NCBI GenBank assembly: GCA_029907475.1
Contig: JARYLU010000011.1
Span: 1-64,000, forward strand
Reading direction: 5' to 3'
From: Bacillota bacterium
GTDB taxonomy: Bacteria; Bacillota; DSM-12270; Thermacetogeniales; Thermacetogeniaceae
Length of the DNA: 64,000 bases
Shown here in pieces: positions 8,346 through 17,010 of this stretch. Each line of letters opens with the position of its first letter. Within the stretch, counting starts at the first letter, position 1. Under the pieces are notes generated by a model that was not told the origin of the DNA, did not search any database, and saw only the letters and a list, made by a program, of their open reading frames with translations. A program made the position numbers and the translations under genes.

Positions 8346-9009
8346 AGATTTTCGCCTCCAGTTCTTCGATCCGGTTCTCCAGGCGGGCAATTTTCCGCTG
8401 CAGGCAAAGAATCATTTCTCCTACCGGGTCCGGCAGGAGGTGGTGCTGCAGGTCTACGGCATCAGGTTGGATATCCGCGACTTTCCGCCCGTCCCGGACG
8501 ACAACCTTGCCCGGGACTCCCACTACAGTACAGTTCGGCGGCACATTCCTGAGCACGACCGAGCCGGCACCGATTTTCACGTTGTCACCTACCGTGAGAG
8601 AGCCCAGCACCTTCGCCCCGGCGCTGATTACGACATTATTGCCGATCGTGGGATGGCGTTTCCCTTTTTCCTTGCCGGTTCCCCCCAGCGTAACCCCCTG
8701 GTATATTGTCACATTATTACCAATTTCGGTAGTTTCGCCGATCACCACGCCCATTCCGTGATCGATGAAAAGGCCTTCTCCGATCCTGGCGCCGGGATGA
8801 ATTTCAATCCCGGTCAGAAATCTGTTGAATTGCGAAATTAATCGAGGAAGGAGAACCAGGTTCTTCCGGTAGAGCCAGTGGGCGATCCGGTGCAATAAAA
8901 GGGCATGAAAGCCGGGGTAACACAGGATGACCTCCAACACGCTTTTTGCCGCAGGATCCCTCTCAAAAATAACCCGGATATCCTTCTTAATCCGCTGGAG
9001 CAGCCCCAC
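8314..9009 (-). CDS. cysE: Serine O-acetyltransferase
   Basis: The left-handed beta-helix acetyltransferase with hexapeptide repeats ([45 protein letters not shown]). CysE makes O-acetylserine, the substrate of the two CysK enzymes encoded around 23 and 28 kb. I prefer the GTG at 9009 ([10 protein letters not shown]), with GGAGGG immediately upstream, over a TTG at 9024; this gives 231 residues. The C-terminal ~35 residues form a short predicted coiled coil ([15 protein letters not shown]). First gene of the T-box operon. Confidence 0.95.
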   Translation of the reverse strand: MGLLQRIKKDIRVIFERDPAAKSVLEVILCYPGFHALLLHRIAHWLYRKNLVLLPRLISQFNRFLTGIEIHPGARIGEGLFIDHGMGVVIGETTEIGNNVTIYQGVTLGGTGKEKGKRHPTIGNNVVISAGAKVLGSLTVGDNVKIGAGSVVLRNVPPNCTVVGVPGKVVVRDGRKVADIQPDAVDLQHHLLPDPVGEMILCLQRKIARLENRIEELEAKIYDAQGIQHPH

Positions 9010-9045
9010 TTCTCTCCCTCCCAACTCAAGTTCTTCTTGAAAATG

Positions 9046-9083
9046 AAAAATCCTTTCACCTCTCCCAGAGACGAAAGGATTTC
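9046..9083 (-). terminator. T-box terminator hairpin
   Basis: AAATCCTTTCGTCTC...GAGGTGAAAGGATTTTT, the alternative to the T-box antiterminator; a long stem with a T run just upstream of cysE. Confidence 0.85.
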
Positions 9084-9315
9084 TTCCGCGGTTCCACTCT
9101 GCTTGGGCAGTAGAAAACCGCCCCGCTTTAGACTGCTAACGGTCGAACCGTTGGTACCTACTGGCTTTCGGCACCAAAGCTCCCGGGCGCACTTCGGTAC
9201 CGCTTGACCGGAACCGCTCTCAGCCGGCGGCGGTTCCTCTCTGAAGGCAGCCGGTACTTACTCTTCCCGTTCCTTGCCCTTATTCAGGGACTTCCGCCCC
9301 TTTTTAAAGTATTGT
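9046..9315 (-). ncRNA. T-box riboswitch, tRNA-Cys specific
   Basis: The leader carries the T-box sequence AGAGTGGAACCGCGG (complement of 9086-9100), the antiterminator bulge that binds the tRNA 3' end, followed by a terminator hairpin. Stem I contains a purine-rich AGTA region and the candidate specifier TGC (9189-9191), a cysteine codon followed by a purine. It controls cysE-cysS and the downstream genes by antitermination when tRNA-Cys is uncharged. Cysteine specificity fits both the codon and the genes. This fills the gap between cysE and the GbsR-type gene. Confidence 0.93.
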
Positions 9316-9321
9316 GGCATC

Positions 9322-9350
9322 ATTATACTGAATCGCTTCCCCTGTGTCAA
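9322..9350 (-). promoter_or_regulatory. Consensus promoter of the cysE operon
   Basis: TTGACA (9345-9350) and TATAAT (9322-9327) on the minus strand, 17 bp apart, both perfect. Transcription would begin near 9315 at the 5' end of the T-box leader. Confidence 0.9.
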
Positions 9351-9437
9351 CACGCCCGGTCGCTGTCCTTTTCCTTTAATTTTGCTTTACCAAAACCGGC
9401 CTGGATATCGCTTTAACACGGACCTGAATGAACAGCT

Positions 9438-9956
9438 TCAGGTCGCTGCTTTGAAAATATCCAATAAGAGGCGGCCGAACCGCTGATACTGGCTTTCCAG
9501 CATTTCTATGTTCTCCCAGTACGTTTTCGCCTTTTCCCGCAACTGGTCGTCAGGTGAATCTGTGATTTCCGACAGCACCTCCTTGCTCCTGCTTATAGCT
9601 GCCGATGTGATTTCCATCTCTCTTTCCACTTTATTCTTGATGGCATCGACCAGGATTCTGGTAAAGTCGCGTTCAGCTTCGTAATAATCCCGCCGGCTGC
9701 CTTTCTGCCAGACTTTACGTACACTCCCGACTCCCTCCAAAAGGCGGATATTCACACTTACAGTCGCTTTGCTCACTCCCAGTTCTTTTGCAATGTCGTC
9801 AAGCCCCAGGGGCCGGTCGGCGAAAAAGAGCGCCCCATAGATGCGCCCGATCACGTCGGGCAGCCCGTACAGCGCATAAACCTGACCAAACGCTTCAATG
9901 ATAATGTTGCGGGCTTCCTCTAATTTTTCCTGATCAGTTTTATCGCGTTCCGGCAT
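9438..9956 (-). CDS. GbsR/MarR-family transcriptional regulator
   Basis: About 172 residues from the ATG at 9956 (MPERDKTDQEKLEE), which follows GAGGAGG. A winged helix (LGLDDIAKELGVSKATVSVNIRLLEGVGSVRKVW) is followed by a helical region (KVEREMEITSAAISRSKEVL), the GbsR arrangement. GbsR proteins are local repressors, often of osmolyte or transporter genes. It is the last gene of a unit with an ABC permease and ATPase, 42 bp downstream of the permease, and is probably its regulator. The ligand is unknown. Confidence 0.85.
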   Translation of the reverse strand: MPERDKTDQEKLEEARNIIIEAFGQVYALYGLPDVIGRIYGALFFADRPLGLDDIAKELGVSKATVSVNIRLLEGVGSVRKVWQKGSRRDYYEAERDFTRILVDAIKNKVEREMEITSAAISRSKEVLSEITDSPDDQLREKAKTYWENIEMLESQYQRFGRLLLDIFKAAT

Positions 9957-9998
9957 TTCAATCCTCCTCATCTTTCCCAAATTTCGACCTGCGAAAAA

Positions 9999-11501
9999 TC
10001 AGCTGCGTCTTTCTAAATTTCTTTTTACCCACCCTGCACCAAAGAGGAGGGAAGCCAGTCCTGACAGCAGGTTTATCAAGAAAACAATCAGGACAGGACC
10101 CAACCTCAGCAGAAAGTCGCCGGTGAAACTATAGATCCGGTAGGCTGCTGCCACATCAATGATAAGCAATAAAGTCCCGAGCGTGAAGACAAACAGCGCC
10201 CGGGGAGAGGAGAGCGCCACCTGCTCAACCATAAACTGATCCATGAAACCACCTGTCTCTTTCTCGGGCAAAGAGCCGACCGCGCCGAGCCCGACGAGCA
10301 CTGCAGTAATTCCGAAAGCGGATGCCCCCACCAGAAGAACCGGGACCGCCAAACCTGGCAAGTTCATGCCATTCAGGATGCCGGTGATAATCATACATAA
10401 GACGCTGACGGCCAGGACCGGGAGGCCAAATGAGGCGTATTTAGCGAAACTGAGCTGGAGAGGACTTACCGGGGCAGCCATCAGGATCTTGATCCGGTTA
10501 GCCTCGGCAGCAAACGCATTAACCGTTACCTCGTTGATCAAGAAATGTGCAAGCCCGAGCATAACCGCAATATCCAGTGCCGGAGTCTTCAAAAAGTCGG
10601 GCGGCAGCAGGCGGCCGCGATTAAGGGAATAAAGAAGGACAGCGATTAGAAGCAAGAGAGCCCTCGCCCAGTGTACGGGATTTCTTGCAAGGAAAAGGAT
10701 GTCTTTCGCAATCAGCGCCCAGGCCCGCCCCTTAAAAGCGCTTAACAAAACGTACCCCAAACGCCCCAGAAACCGAGCCCGGTAGCCGTTTCTTCTCCCG
10801 GCATGGATTCTTGCCAGAGCAAGATAGTAGCACCGCCCGAGAGCCTGACCCCTAATTAAGAGCAGGAGAGCGAGCAGCAGGATGGCCAGAAAAACAGCAT
10901 TTCCTAGCACAAGTGCAGTCCCTGGCATACCTGTGCTTCGCAGGCGCAAAAACGCTGCTATCTGAAAGAAAAGCGCTCCCGCAGCGATCAGCAACATGAT
11001 GACCCGGCTTTTACCGCCGAATAAACAGGAGACGATGATCACCAACAAATAGCTCAGGACACTGACTGCCAGGGTTCCTGTTAAGAGCAGGGAGACCGCG
11101 GGAAAAAGGCCAAATTTGCTGCCGAGCACGGCTGCCGCAGGAACCCCCAGAATCACGGCGATCTCAAGGTAATTAACCAACCTGTCCAGGTACCTTCCGA
11201 TCAAAAATGAAGGGAAAGTGACCGGAGCGGTGAGCAGGAAAGGATTCTGTTTACTGGTAAAGAGGCTGGAGAAACCGGTAAAGCAAGCCACAATAAAAAT
11301 CAAAAGCAGGCTGTTAAACAACAAAATTGCGCCATATTCCGGGTTTCCGGAAAGCCACCTGAACAACAGGCAAAACCCGGCTGCGTCGAACATCAGGCGC
11401 GGCAGCCACAGCAGTACCTGTACCGGCTCTTTGAGAAGGTAGTTGCGGATCTCGTACAGTTTATATTTGATCAGGACGTTGAGCGTGCATGCACTTACCA
11501 A
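9999..11501 (-). CDS. ABC transporter permease, about 12 membrane segments
   Basis: 500 residues of mostly hydrophobic segments (for example LLFNSLLLIFIVACFTGF, AALGVPAA-type stretches and LVIGNAVFLAILLLALLLLI). It lacks a signature I can name but has the size and topology of two-domain ABC-2-like exporter permeases found beside ATPases. The start is TTG at 11501 after AGGGTGA, overlapping the stop of the upstream ATPase gene by 7 bp, so the two are translationally coupled. Substrate unknown. It resembles no well-studied permease closely enough for a symbol. Confidence 0.75.
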   Translation of the reverse strand: MVSACTLNVLIKYKLYEIRNYLLKEPVQVLLWLPRLMFDAAGFCLLFRWLSGNPEYGAILLFNSLLLIFIVACFTGFSSLFTSKQNPFLLTAPVTFPSFLIGRYLDRLVNYLEIAVILGVPAAAVLGSKFGLFPAVSLLLTGTLAVSVLSYLLVIIVSCLFGGKSRVIMLLIAAGALFFQIAAFLRLRSTGMPGTALVLGNAVFLAILLLALLLLIRGQALGRCYYLALARIHAGRRNGYRARFLGRLGYVLLSAFKGRAWALIAKDILFLARNPVHWARALLLLIAVLLYSLNRGRLLPPDFLKTPALDIAVMLGLAHFLINEVTVNAFAAEANRIKILMAAPVSPLQLSFAKYASFGLPVLAVSVLCMIITGILNGMNLPGLAVPVLLVGASAFGITAVLVGLGAVGSLPEKETGGFMDQFMVEQVALSSPRALFVFTLGTLLLIIDVAAAYRIYSFTGDFLLRLGPVLIVFLINLLSGLASLLFGAGWVKRNLERRS

Positions 11502-12922
11502 TTTGCTATCACCCTGTTGCGCGAATCTCCGGATTCGGTTAGAGTGAGAAACAACTCCTCAAGGTTTGATTCAGGTCTTTTGGCCTGCTGCTTTAACTCG
11601 TCAACGGTGCCTTCGGCAACTATCCGGCCTTTGTAAATAATCGCTACACGGTCACACATGTTCTCGGCAACCTCCAGGACGTGAGTAGACATAAAAACAG
11701 CGGCTCCCTGTTCACTCAGCTTCCTTAAAAGATGCTTGACAAACCATGCCCCTTTGGGATCAAGCCCGTTTGTCGGTTCGTCCAAAATGAGAAGCTTCGG
11801 GTCATGGACGAGCGCTGCCGCGAGGGCGATTTTCCGCCTCATCCCCTGGGAATAGGTGCCGATCAGCGCATCTGCGGCGTCAATCAGGTCGAAGGCCAGG
11901 AGGAGGTTGCTAATTTTTTCTTCAAGCCCACCCTTTCTCCCCATCCCGTAGAGTTCTGCCGTAAATTTGAGAAACTCCCTGCCGGTCAATCTTTCGTAAA
12001 CGAGCGGATTTTCCGGGACGTAGCCCAGGTGTTTTTTTGCAGGGAGCGGGTCTTTCCAGATGTCGGTGCCGAAGATCCGTACAGTTCCGCCGGAAGGCCA
12101 GAGGATACCCGCGGCCATGTTCATGGTAGTGGTTTTCCCGGCGCCGTTCGGCCCCAAAAAACCAAAGATTTCGCCGGCTTTCACGGAAAGATCGATCCCG
12201 TCAACAGCCTTGAATGAGCCGTAATACTTCTCAAGTCCTTGCACCTCAAGCGCCACCCCGGAGGTAGTATCCCTCCTTCCCGCCGGAACTCTCTCAAAGA
12301 ACCCCTTCACTTCCTCGTCCGAAAACCGCTCCGTTTTCTGAAAATTGCACACCAGCCTTTGCCCCAGTGCTGCTACGAATTTCTCAGGCTCATCAACGTT
12401 AATCAGCACTTTTTGAGCAAAAAAAGGCCTCCCAAGAGAGAATTTAAATTTCTGGGGTTCCATGAGTTCGATCAGAATGAGATTTTTATCGCCTGTGGTG
12501 ACTCTTAAGAGGGACTCTTCCGGGATATAGCTGGCATCAAAACCCAAACCCAAACCCTTTGACCGGATCCTCCCTGCCTGTTTCACGCCAGCAATATTAG
12601 ACAGGGGGATGATGCCTTTAAATTTTGTTCCGAAATGAATGATTAAACTACTGCCTGTCACCCCGCCTGCAATGACATGTCTTGTCAGTAAAAGAGATGG
12701 CAAAACGTAACCAACCGCGTATATTCCTAAGCCTAAAAAAAAGATGGTGACACCCTTTCCCGCCGCGCTTTTAACTACATAGGCGAGCAAGAGGACTAAA
12801 ACCGGCATCTCGAACAGCCCGATCAACAAAATGAGACCAAAAACGAAAGACTTGAACTCGGAACTTTTTTTGTGGTATGTGAACACTAATTTTTGCCCGG
12901 AACGAGTTTCTACCGGTTGCAC
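11495..12922 (-). CDS. ABC transporter ATPase with N-terminal membrane / PH-like domain
   Basis: Two parts are fused. Residues ~20-80 hold two membrane segments (SFVFGLILLIGLFEMPVLVL, IFFLGLGIYAVGYVLPSL), then a PH-like beta-rich stretch (~85-190: SSLIIHFGTKFKGIIPLSNI). From about residue 225 an ABC ATPase begins: Walker A GPNGAGKTT, Q-loop region GYVPENPLVYERLTG, signature YSQGMRRKI (LSGGQ is degenerate), Walker B LLILDEPTNGLDP and H-loop MSTHV. I chose GTG at 12922 (AAAGGGG upstream) over ATG at 12949, which has no ribosome site. It is the first gene of the operon and would power the permease downstream. Confidence 0.87.
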   Translation of the reverse strand: MQPVETRSGQKLVFTYHKKSSEFKSFVFGLILLIGLFEMPVLVLLLAYVVKSAAGKGVTIFFLGLGIYAVGYVLPSLLLTRHVIAGGVTGSSLIIHFGTKFKGIIPLSNIAGVKQAGRIRSKGLGLGFDASYIPEESLLRVTTGDKNLILIELMEPQKFKFSLGRPFFAQKVLINVDEPEKFVAALGQRLVCNFQKTERFSDEEVKGFFERVPAGRRDTTSGVALEVQGLEKYYGSFKAVDGIDLSVKAGEIFGFLGPNGAGKTTTMNMAAGILWPSGGTVRIFGTDIWKDPLPAKKHLGYVPENPLVYERLTGREFLKFTAELYGMGRKGGLEEKISNLLLAFDLIDAADALIGTYSQGMRRKIALAAALVHDPKLLILDEPTNGLDPKGAWFVKHLLRKLSEQGAAVFMSTHVLEVAENMCDRVAIIYKGRIVAEGTVDELKQQAKRPESNLEELFLTLTESGDSRNRVIANW

Positions 12923-13071
12923 AGGAGAACCCCTTTCAAAAAAGAACATTAAAAAGGATTCAATATGTTAGAACTTGGAAGATTAACTTAGGCTTAAAGA
13001 TCAAAGTGAACTTACGAAAGCGGACTACGGTTTGGTTAGTGAATTATGAACGTTTGAAACCTATTAAACAA

Positions 13072-13100
13072 ATTATACACAGAAGATGAACTTGAGTCAA
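13072..13100 (-). promoter_or_regulatory. Promoter of the ABC transporter operon
   Basis: TTGACT (13095-13100) and TATAAT (13072-13077) on the minus strand, spacer 17 bp. About 150 bp of leader precede the ATPase gene. Confidence 0.82.
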
Positions 13101-13115
13101 GAAGTAATTTTATAA

Positions 13116-13150
13116 TGAAAAATCCCCGTAATTTCCTGGCGGGGATTTTA
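13116..13150 (-). terminator. Terminator after the DUF169 gene
   Basis: AAATCCCCG pairs with CGGGGATTT across an 11-nt loop and is followed by T residues on the minus strand. It separates the DUF169 gene from the ABC operon promoter. Confidence 0.8.
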
Positions 13151-13174
13151 TTGCCCGTGCGGTATAACGAAATC

Positions 13175-13912
13175 TCAGGGGTTGAGCCTTTGTTGGATTC
13201 CCTGCCAGACCTTCCGCTCCAGGAAGCTTGCCGGTACATTGGCTTCCATCTCCAGACCCCGTTCATAAGGCACGGCAAAGCTCAAGATCTCCGGGGGGAG
13301 AAATTTTCTCACAGTTACGTCCGTCAGGCCGATGATCCCCCTTTGCTTGCCTAGCCTCTCCAGGCGGGGGTAGAGGACAAGGCTTGAACAACCGGAACCA
13401 AAAAGAGCGGCAACGCCGTCATTGCCGGGGAGGTCGTAGTTCGCCAGCACCACAAGGGCCGAAAGCTGGTCCGGATTAACCAGGAAAAACACCACTTCCG
13501 GCTCATCTTCGGGGGAAAGAAGTGAAACCGGTTTAAAAACGCAGTAATTCCCGGAAGCCGGGAGATACTGGTCGGTGTTTAATTTCATCACCTCGTCAAC
13601 CAGTTCGGGGGATTTTTTGTAGCCCTCCCCTTCTATCACTCCCGGAATTCCCGTCGAGAGAAAATACCGGAAGCGGTGGGGATCCCGCTCTCTGGTAAAC
13701 CCGAGGTAATACCCTCCGCCTGGACACCCGTAATTGTCCCGTCCCAGCGCTACCACCCTGCCGTTGAAAGCCGCCTGCTTCACAAGGGGAACCATGCAAC
13801 CCCGCTCAGCACCCTTTTTGAAACCTAATGCCCCCTCTGGTGCTTTGTCGGCCCAAAGAACGGCGACAGGTTCAGCGGTTAAACCAAGGGCCTCCCTCAG
13901 CCTTGGAAACAT
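13175..13912 (-). CDS. DUF169 family protein
   Basis: 245 residues. The N-terminus (LREALGLTAEPVAVLWADKAPEG), the RGCMVPLVKQAAFNGRVVAL segment, the CPGGGYYLGF motif and DVTVRKFLPPEILSFAVPYE match the uncharacterised DUF169 family of anaerobes. Conserved cysteines in GCMVP and YGCPGG could bind a metal or cofactor, but nothing is proved. The ATG at 13912 follows AAAGGAG. It appears monocistronic with its own terminator. Function unknown. Confidence 0.8.
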   Translation of the reverse strand: MFPRLREALGLTAEPVAVLWADKAPEGALGFKKGAERGCMVPLVKQAAFNGRVVALGRDNYGCPGGGYYLGFTRERDPHRFRYFLSTGIPGVIEGEGYKKSPELVDEVMKLNTDQYLPASGNYCVFKPVSLLSPEDEPEVVFFLVNPDQLSALVVLANYDLPGNDGVAALFGSGCSSLVLYPRLERLGKQRGIIGLTDVTVRKFLPPEILSFAVPYERGLEMEANVPASFLERKVWQGIQQRLNP

Positions 13913-14037
13913 CCCAGACCACTCCTTTTAAATTTAATTTTTAAATATTCGTGAATAAAACCGGGAGTCCTTCTACCCCCCGCTTTCCCTAAAAATACAT
14001 ATCGCTCCAAGCGCTTATTTCCCCCGTGGTTCTTTGT

Positions 14038-14922
14038 TTAAGGCGAAGCTTGGGCAAGGATTAAAGCAACGATTTTTACGAAGTGAGCCGCGGGCAGAAA
14101 AATTAGTTGGGCAAAAAGGGTCCCGAGCAACCGGCTTAAAATCAGCCAGCAGGACAGGTAGACAATTTCTTTTTCCTCTCTCAATCCCTGCAGGGCCTGA
14201 TCTGTAATCACGGCAGTCACAGGATCGATCAAAAAGGCGGCAAGAACGGCGGCAATCCCGTTTACAATCCCCGAAAGAAGACTGGCTGTTGAGCGATAGG
14301 AAGGTAGGAGCGCCCCGGCATAAAGAGCTGAGAGCACACCTGTCGTCCAGATTCCGATCACTAAAATGTGAGTCAAAAAAAGGGCCAGCGGGAGAGGGCT
14401 GCGCCCTAAAAAGGACTTTACGGAAAGGAAATTCCCTTTTTTTAAGGAGCCCCGCGGGGCGAAAAAGCTCCGCCGTTCCGCCAGGGCCCGCCGGACTTCC
14501 CGGCAAATCCGGAAGATCCGGATCGGGGAAAGAAGAGAAAAGAGGAGGCGAGGAAGAGAACCCATCCTCTCGAATAAAAATATCGCCCTGTTAAAGATAA
14601 AAATGGCCAGAGGAGTCAAAAAGGCGGCTCCGGCGGTTCCCCCTGAGGCCGCGAGAATAATCAGCCTGATATCCTTTTGCAACCTGTTAAGGTGGTCTTG
14701 GTAAGAAGGGAAACCCGCATTAATCCCCTGTTCTACCACGGCAGAAAGAAGCGGGGCCTGGACCATGTTGGCCACGCCGGCCAGCAGAGAAATAAGCTGG
14801 TAAAGGGAAAAAGCCGTGGCAAGGCGCCGGGTCTTTACGCCAGAGAGGCGAACCGCGTAGAAGAGCGTATCGGTAAGGTGGATGACCGCGGTAAGGATTG
14901 CAACCAGAATAATCCGGTCCAT
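14038..14922 (-). CDS. amj: Amj-family lipid II flippase
   Basis: 294 residues with about six membrane helices. The N-terminus AILTAVIHLTDTLFYAVRLSGVKTRRLATAFSLY and the middle segment IDPVTAVITDQALQGL match the DUF2837/Amj family, which in Bacillus substitutes for MurJ in flipping lipid II across the membrane. GGAGG precedes the ATG. It lies downstream of the double-cubane protein, without an obvious functional link. Family assignment is fairly firm; the flippase role is by analogy. Confidence 0.82.
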   Translation of the reverse strand: MDRIILVAILTAVIHLTDTLFYAVRLSGVKTRRLATAFSLYQLISLLAGVANMVQAPLLSAVVEQGINAGFPSYQDHLNRLQKDIRLIILAASGGTAGAAFLTPLAIFIFNRAIFLFERMGSLPRLLFSLLSPIRIFRICREVRRALAERRSFFAPRGSLKKGNFLSVKSFLGRSPLPLALFLTHILVIGIWTTGVLSALYAGALLPSYRSTASLLSGIVNGIAAVLAAFLIDPVTAVITDQALQGLREEKEIVYLSCWLILSRLLGTLFAQLIFLPAAHFVKIVALILAQASP

Positions 14923-14997
14923 CCAGAACCTCCTTCAGTTTACCCCCCGGCCGCCCAGGCTGCGGATTGGATGCGCCCGGTATGCCTGCACAAGAAG

Positions 14998-15026
14998 TTG
15001 AAAGAGGGTGACCCTCCCTCTTTTTT
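14998..15026. terminator. Hairpin between DCCP and amj genes
   Basis: AAAGAGGG and CCCTCTTT form a stem. The T run lies on the plus strand, so it is not an ideal terminator for the minus-strand gene that ends at 15116. It may instead stop antisense transcription. Confidence 0.35.
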
Positions 15027-15115
15027 CTTATATGCTTGAACCGTTCATTCAAGACCGTAATCCCGGGATAAGCGCCTGACCCGGGCATATAAATCCTTGC
15101 AGATATTGGGGTGCA

Positions 15116-16417
15116 TTATTTCCGAATCATTTCAAGAAAAGCCTGGACCCTTGTCCGCAGGACTTCAATGTCCTGTTCGCTGTAATCAGTTTCTATGAAA
15201 AGGACAGGTACACCGGCTTTTTTGAGCTCCCTTTCTACTTGATAAAACTCAACCGCGTAAGTCTGGCAGAACTGCAGGTTGTAATAAATAACTCCGTCTA
15301 CCCGGTAATCCCGGACAAGGCCGATGATATCCTCGATTCTTGCTTCGTTAGGTGTGAAGCAGGCGCAGTTGAGTTTTAAGTAGCGTTCTGCGAGACACCC
15401 GTAAAGTTCGGGAAGCGTATCTCCGCGGTTGTCAACCAGGTGGGTGTAGTACCTGGAGCCGGTGCAGTTTTCCTCGCCGACTACCACCCCGCCGCTTGTT
15501 TCGATGATGTGATGAAGCTTCCAATTGGGAATGGCCATGGGGGTACCGGTGACCAGGATCCGGGGCGTACCGGAAGCAATAACCCCTTCTCCTCGCGCGA
15601 CTCTTTCCTCGAGTTCGGCGCAGAGCTTGTTCACCTGTTCCGTGAACCGGTCGGGATCGTCGTAAAAGGCCGTCTGGGTGACAAGCAAGGCGTCCCTCCC
15701 GCTGATGGGGACAGGATCGTTTTTGCGAACTGCCGCCAGGCGGGCCAACGCCTTCCGGCGCCGGTTAACTTTTTCGATTGCCTCCCGTAATTTTGGCACC
15801 GTGATTTGATTTCCGGTTAATTCCCCAATCTGCCCGGCAAGGGCGGAGATTTCCCCCGTCCAGCGGGCCTGGGCAGATCCTTCTTTTTTTTGGGGAAGCT
15901 CCATGACGTAAATGGGAGCGAAGGTGCCGAGGATCTCCCACGTTTTTTTCTTCCCATCGCAGGTGGTCTCCCCTACCAGGAGATCGCAGGATTGGAAGTA
16001 GGGACAGGTCCTGCTGATTTTCGCCCCCACCAGGGCTTTAATCAACGGGCAGAGGTTGCGAGGAAGCACCTTTTCCCCATCCGGCACCCAGAACTGAGAG
16101 CCCCCGCAGAGCCCAACGCTCACAGCCCCTGCCGCCAGCAGGATCTCGTCGGGGACGTAGAGACAGAAGGTGCCCACCACCTTCCCTCCCCGCGCCCTGT
16201 GCTCTGCCAGTTCTTGAATCCTCAGGCCGTGGATTTCCCCGATCAGCATGTTCCAGTAACTCATTCCATCCGGGCGGTTTTCCTGTTCAAGATACACATC
16301 CTCAAAAAGACCGGGCAAGGCGAGACAAAGCTGATCGTGGCGATCCAGGTCAACTCCCAGTTCGGTCCAGAGTTCGGTATAGTTAGCCAAGTTCTTCAGC
16401 CTCCTCAGGTAAATCAT
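15116..16417 (-). CDS. Double-cubane-cluster protein of the 2-hydroxyacyl-CoA dehydratase family
   Basis: 433 residues, related to the HgdB/BcrBC family and closest in pattern to double-cubane-cluster anaerobic reductases. Cysteine motifs include VGTFCLYVPDEILLAAG, RNLCPLIK, RTCPYFQSCD, ETTCDGKKKTWE and LNCACFTPNEARIED, expected to hold the unusual [8Fe-9S] cluster. Such proteins do low-potential reductions when an ATP-hydrolysing activator donates electrons. No activator gene is adjacent here, so it must be elsewhere. An inverted repeat overlaps its ribosome site. The physiological substrate of this family is not established. Confidence 0.87.
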   Translation of the reverse strand: MIYLRRLKNLANYTELWTELGVDLDRHDQLCLALPGLFEDVYLEQENRPDGMSYWNMLIGEIHGLRIQELAEHRARGGKVVGTFCLYVPDEILLAAGAVSVGLCGGSQFWVPDGEKVLPRNLCPLIKALVGAKISRTCPYFQSCDLLVGETTCDGKKKTWEILGTFAPIYVMELPQKKEGSAQARWTGEISALAGQIGELTGNQITVPKLREAIEKVNRRRKALARLAAVRKNDPVPISGRDALLVTQTAFYDDPDRFTEQVNKLCAELEERVARGEGVIASGTPRILVTGTPMAIPNWKLHHIIETSGGVVVGEENCTGSRYYTHLVDNRGDTLPELYGCLAERYLKLNCACFTPNEARIEDIIGLVRDYRVDGVIYYNLQFCQTYAVEFYQVERELKKAGVPVLFIETDYSEQDIEVLRTRVQAFLEMIRK

Positions 16418-16425
16418 TGAATCAT

Positions 16426-16448
16426 CCTCGAATGTTATTAGTTCGAGG
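16426..16448 (-). promoter_or_regulatory. Inverted repeat covering the DCCP ribosome binding site
   Basis: CCTCGAA (16426-16432) and TTCGAGG (16442-16448) form a perfect 7-bp stem with a 9-nt loop. In the mRNA the 3' arm contains GAGG, the likely Shine-Dalgarno sequence, 9 nt before the ATG. It could be an RNA hairpin limiting translation or a DNA operator. Confidence 0.5.
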
Positions 16449-16541
16449 CTAATTTATAGCTTCCTGTTCTAACATTTATAACTTTTTGTTATTAATTACA
16501 TTAGTTATCCGGGTCTCCTGCCTGCAGAAATAATCTGGAAA

Positions 16542-16573
16542 TAAAAAAGAGAACCAGCTGAACAGGTTCTCGG
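16542..16573 (-). terminator. Terminator of the isc operon
   Basis: GAGAACC and GGTTCTC form a stem followed by a TTTTTT run on the minus strand, about 40 bp after the iscU stop. Confidence 0.88.
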
Positions 16574-16608
16574 CATTTTCTTAACCACTTATACTGCTGC
16601 ACCTCTTC

Positions 16609-16983
16609 TCACTCCCGCCCGTTTTTCCGCCTCCAATCCTCAATTGCTCTATGCAGGGCATCGGCAGCCAGGTTGGAGCAGTGTTTTTTCTGTGGGGGAA
16701 GGCCGCCCAGGGCCTCGGCAACGGTCCTGTTCGTGATCTGGAGCGCTTCTTCAACGGTTTTTCCCTTCGCCAGCACCGTCAGCATGCTGCCGCTGGCCAC
16801 CGCCGCACCACAGCCATAGGTCATAAATTTTACATCTTCAAGGACGTTATCCTTTACCTTGATATATACCCGCAGGATGTCCCCGCAGATCACATTCCCC
16901 ACTTCTCCGACCCCGCTGGCATCGGGGATTTCCCCCACATTTTGAGGGTTCTGGAAGTGGGACAGCACCGTTTCGTTGTACAT
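16609..16983 (-). CDS. iscU: Iron-sulfur scaffold protein IscU/NifU-like
   Basis: 124 residues. The three cluster-binding cysteines are present in ICGDILRVYIKV, TYGCGAAVASGSML and QKKHCSNLAADALH. It assembles Fe-S clusters with sulfur from the cysteine desulfurase encoded 27 bp upstream. The first residues MYNETVLSHFQNPQNVG are typical. Last gene of the Rrf2-iscS-iscU operon. Confidence 0.94.
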   Translation of the reverse strand: MYNETVLSHFQNPQNVGEIPDASGVGEVGNVICGDILRVYIKVKDNVLEDVKFMTYGCGAAVASGSMLTVLAKGKTVEEALQITNRTVAEALGGLPPQKKHCSNLAADALHRAIEDWRRKNGRE

Positions 16984-17010
16984 CAGAGTGAACTCCTTTC
17001 ATCAGAACTC

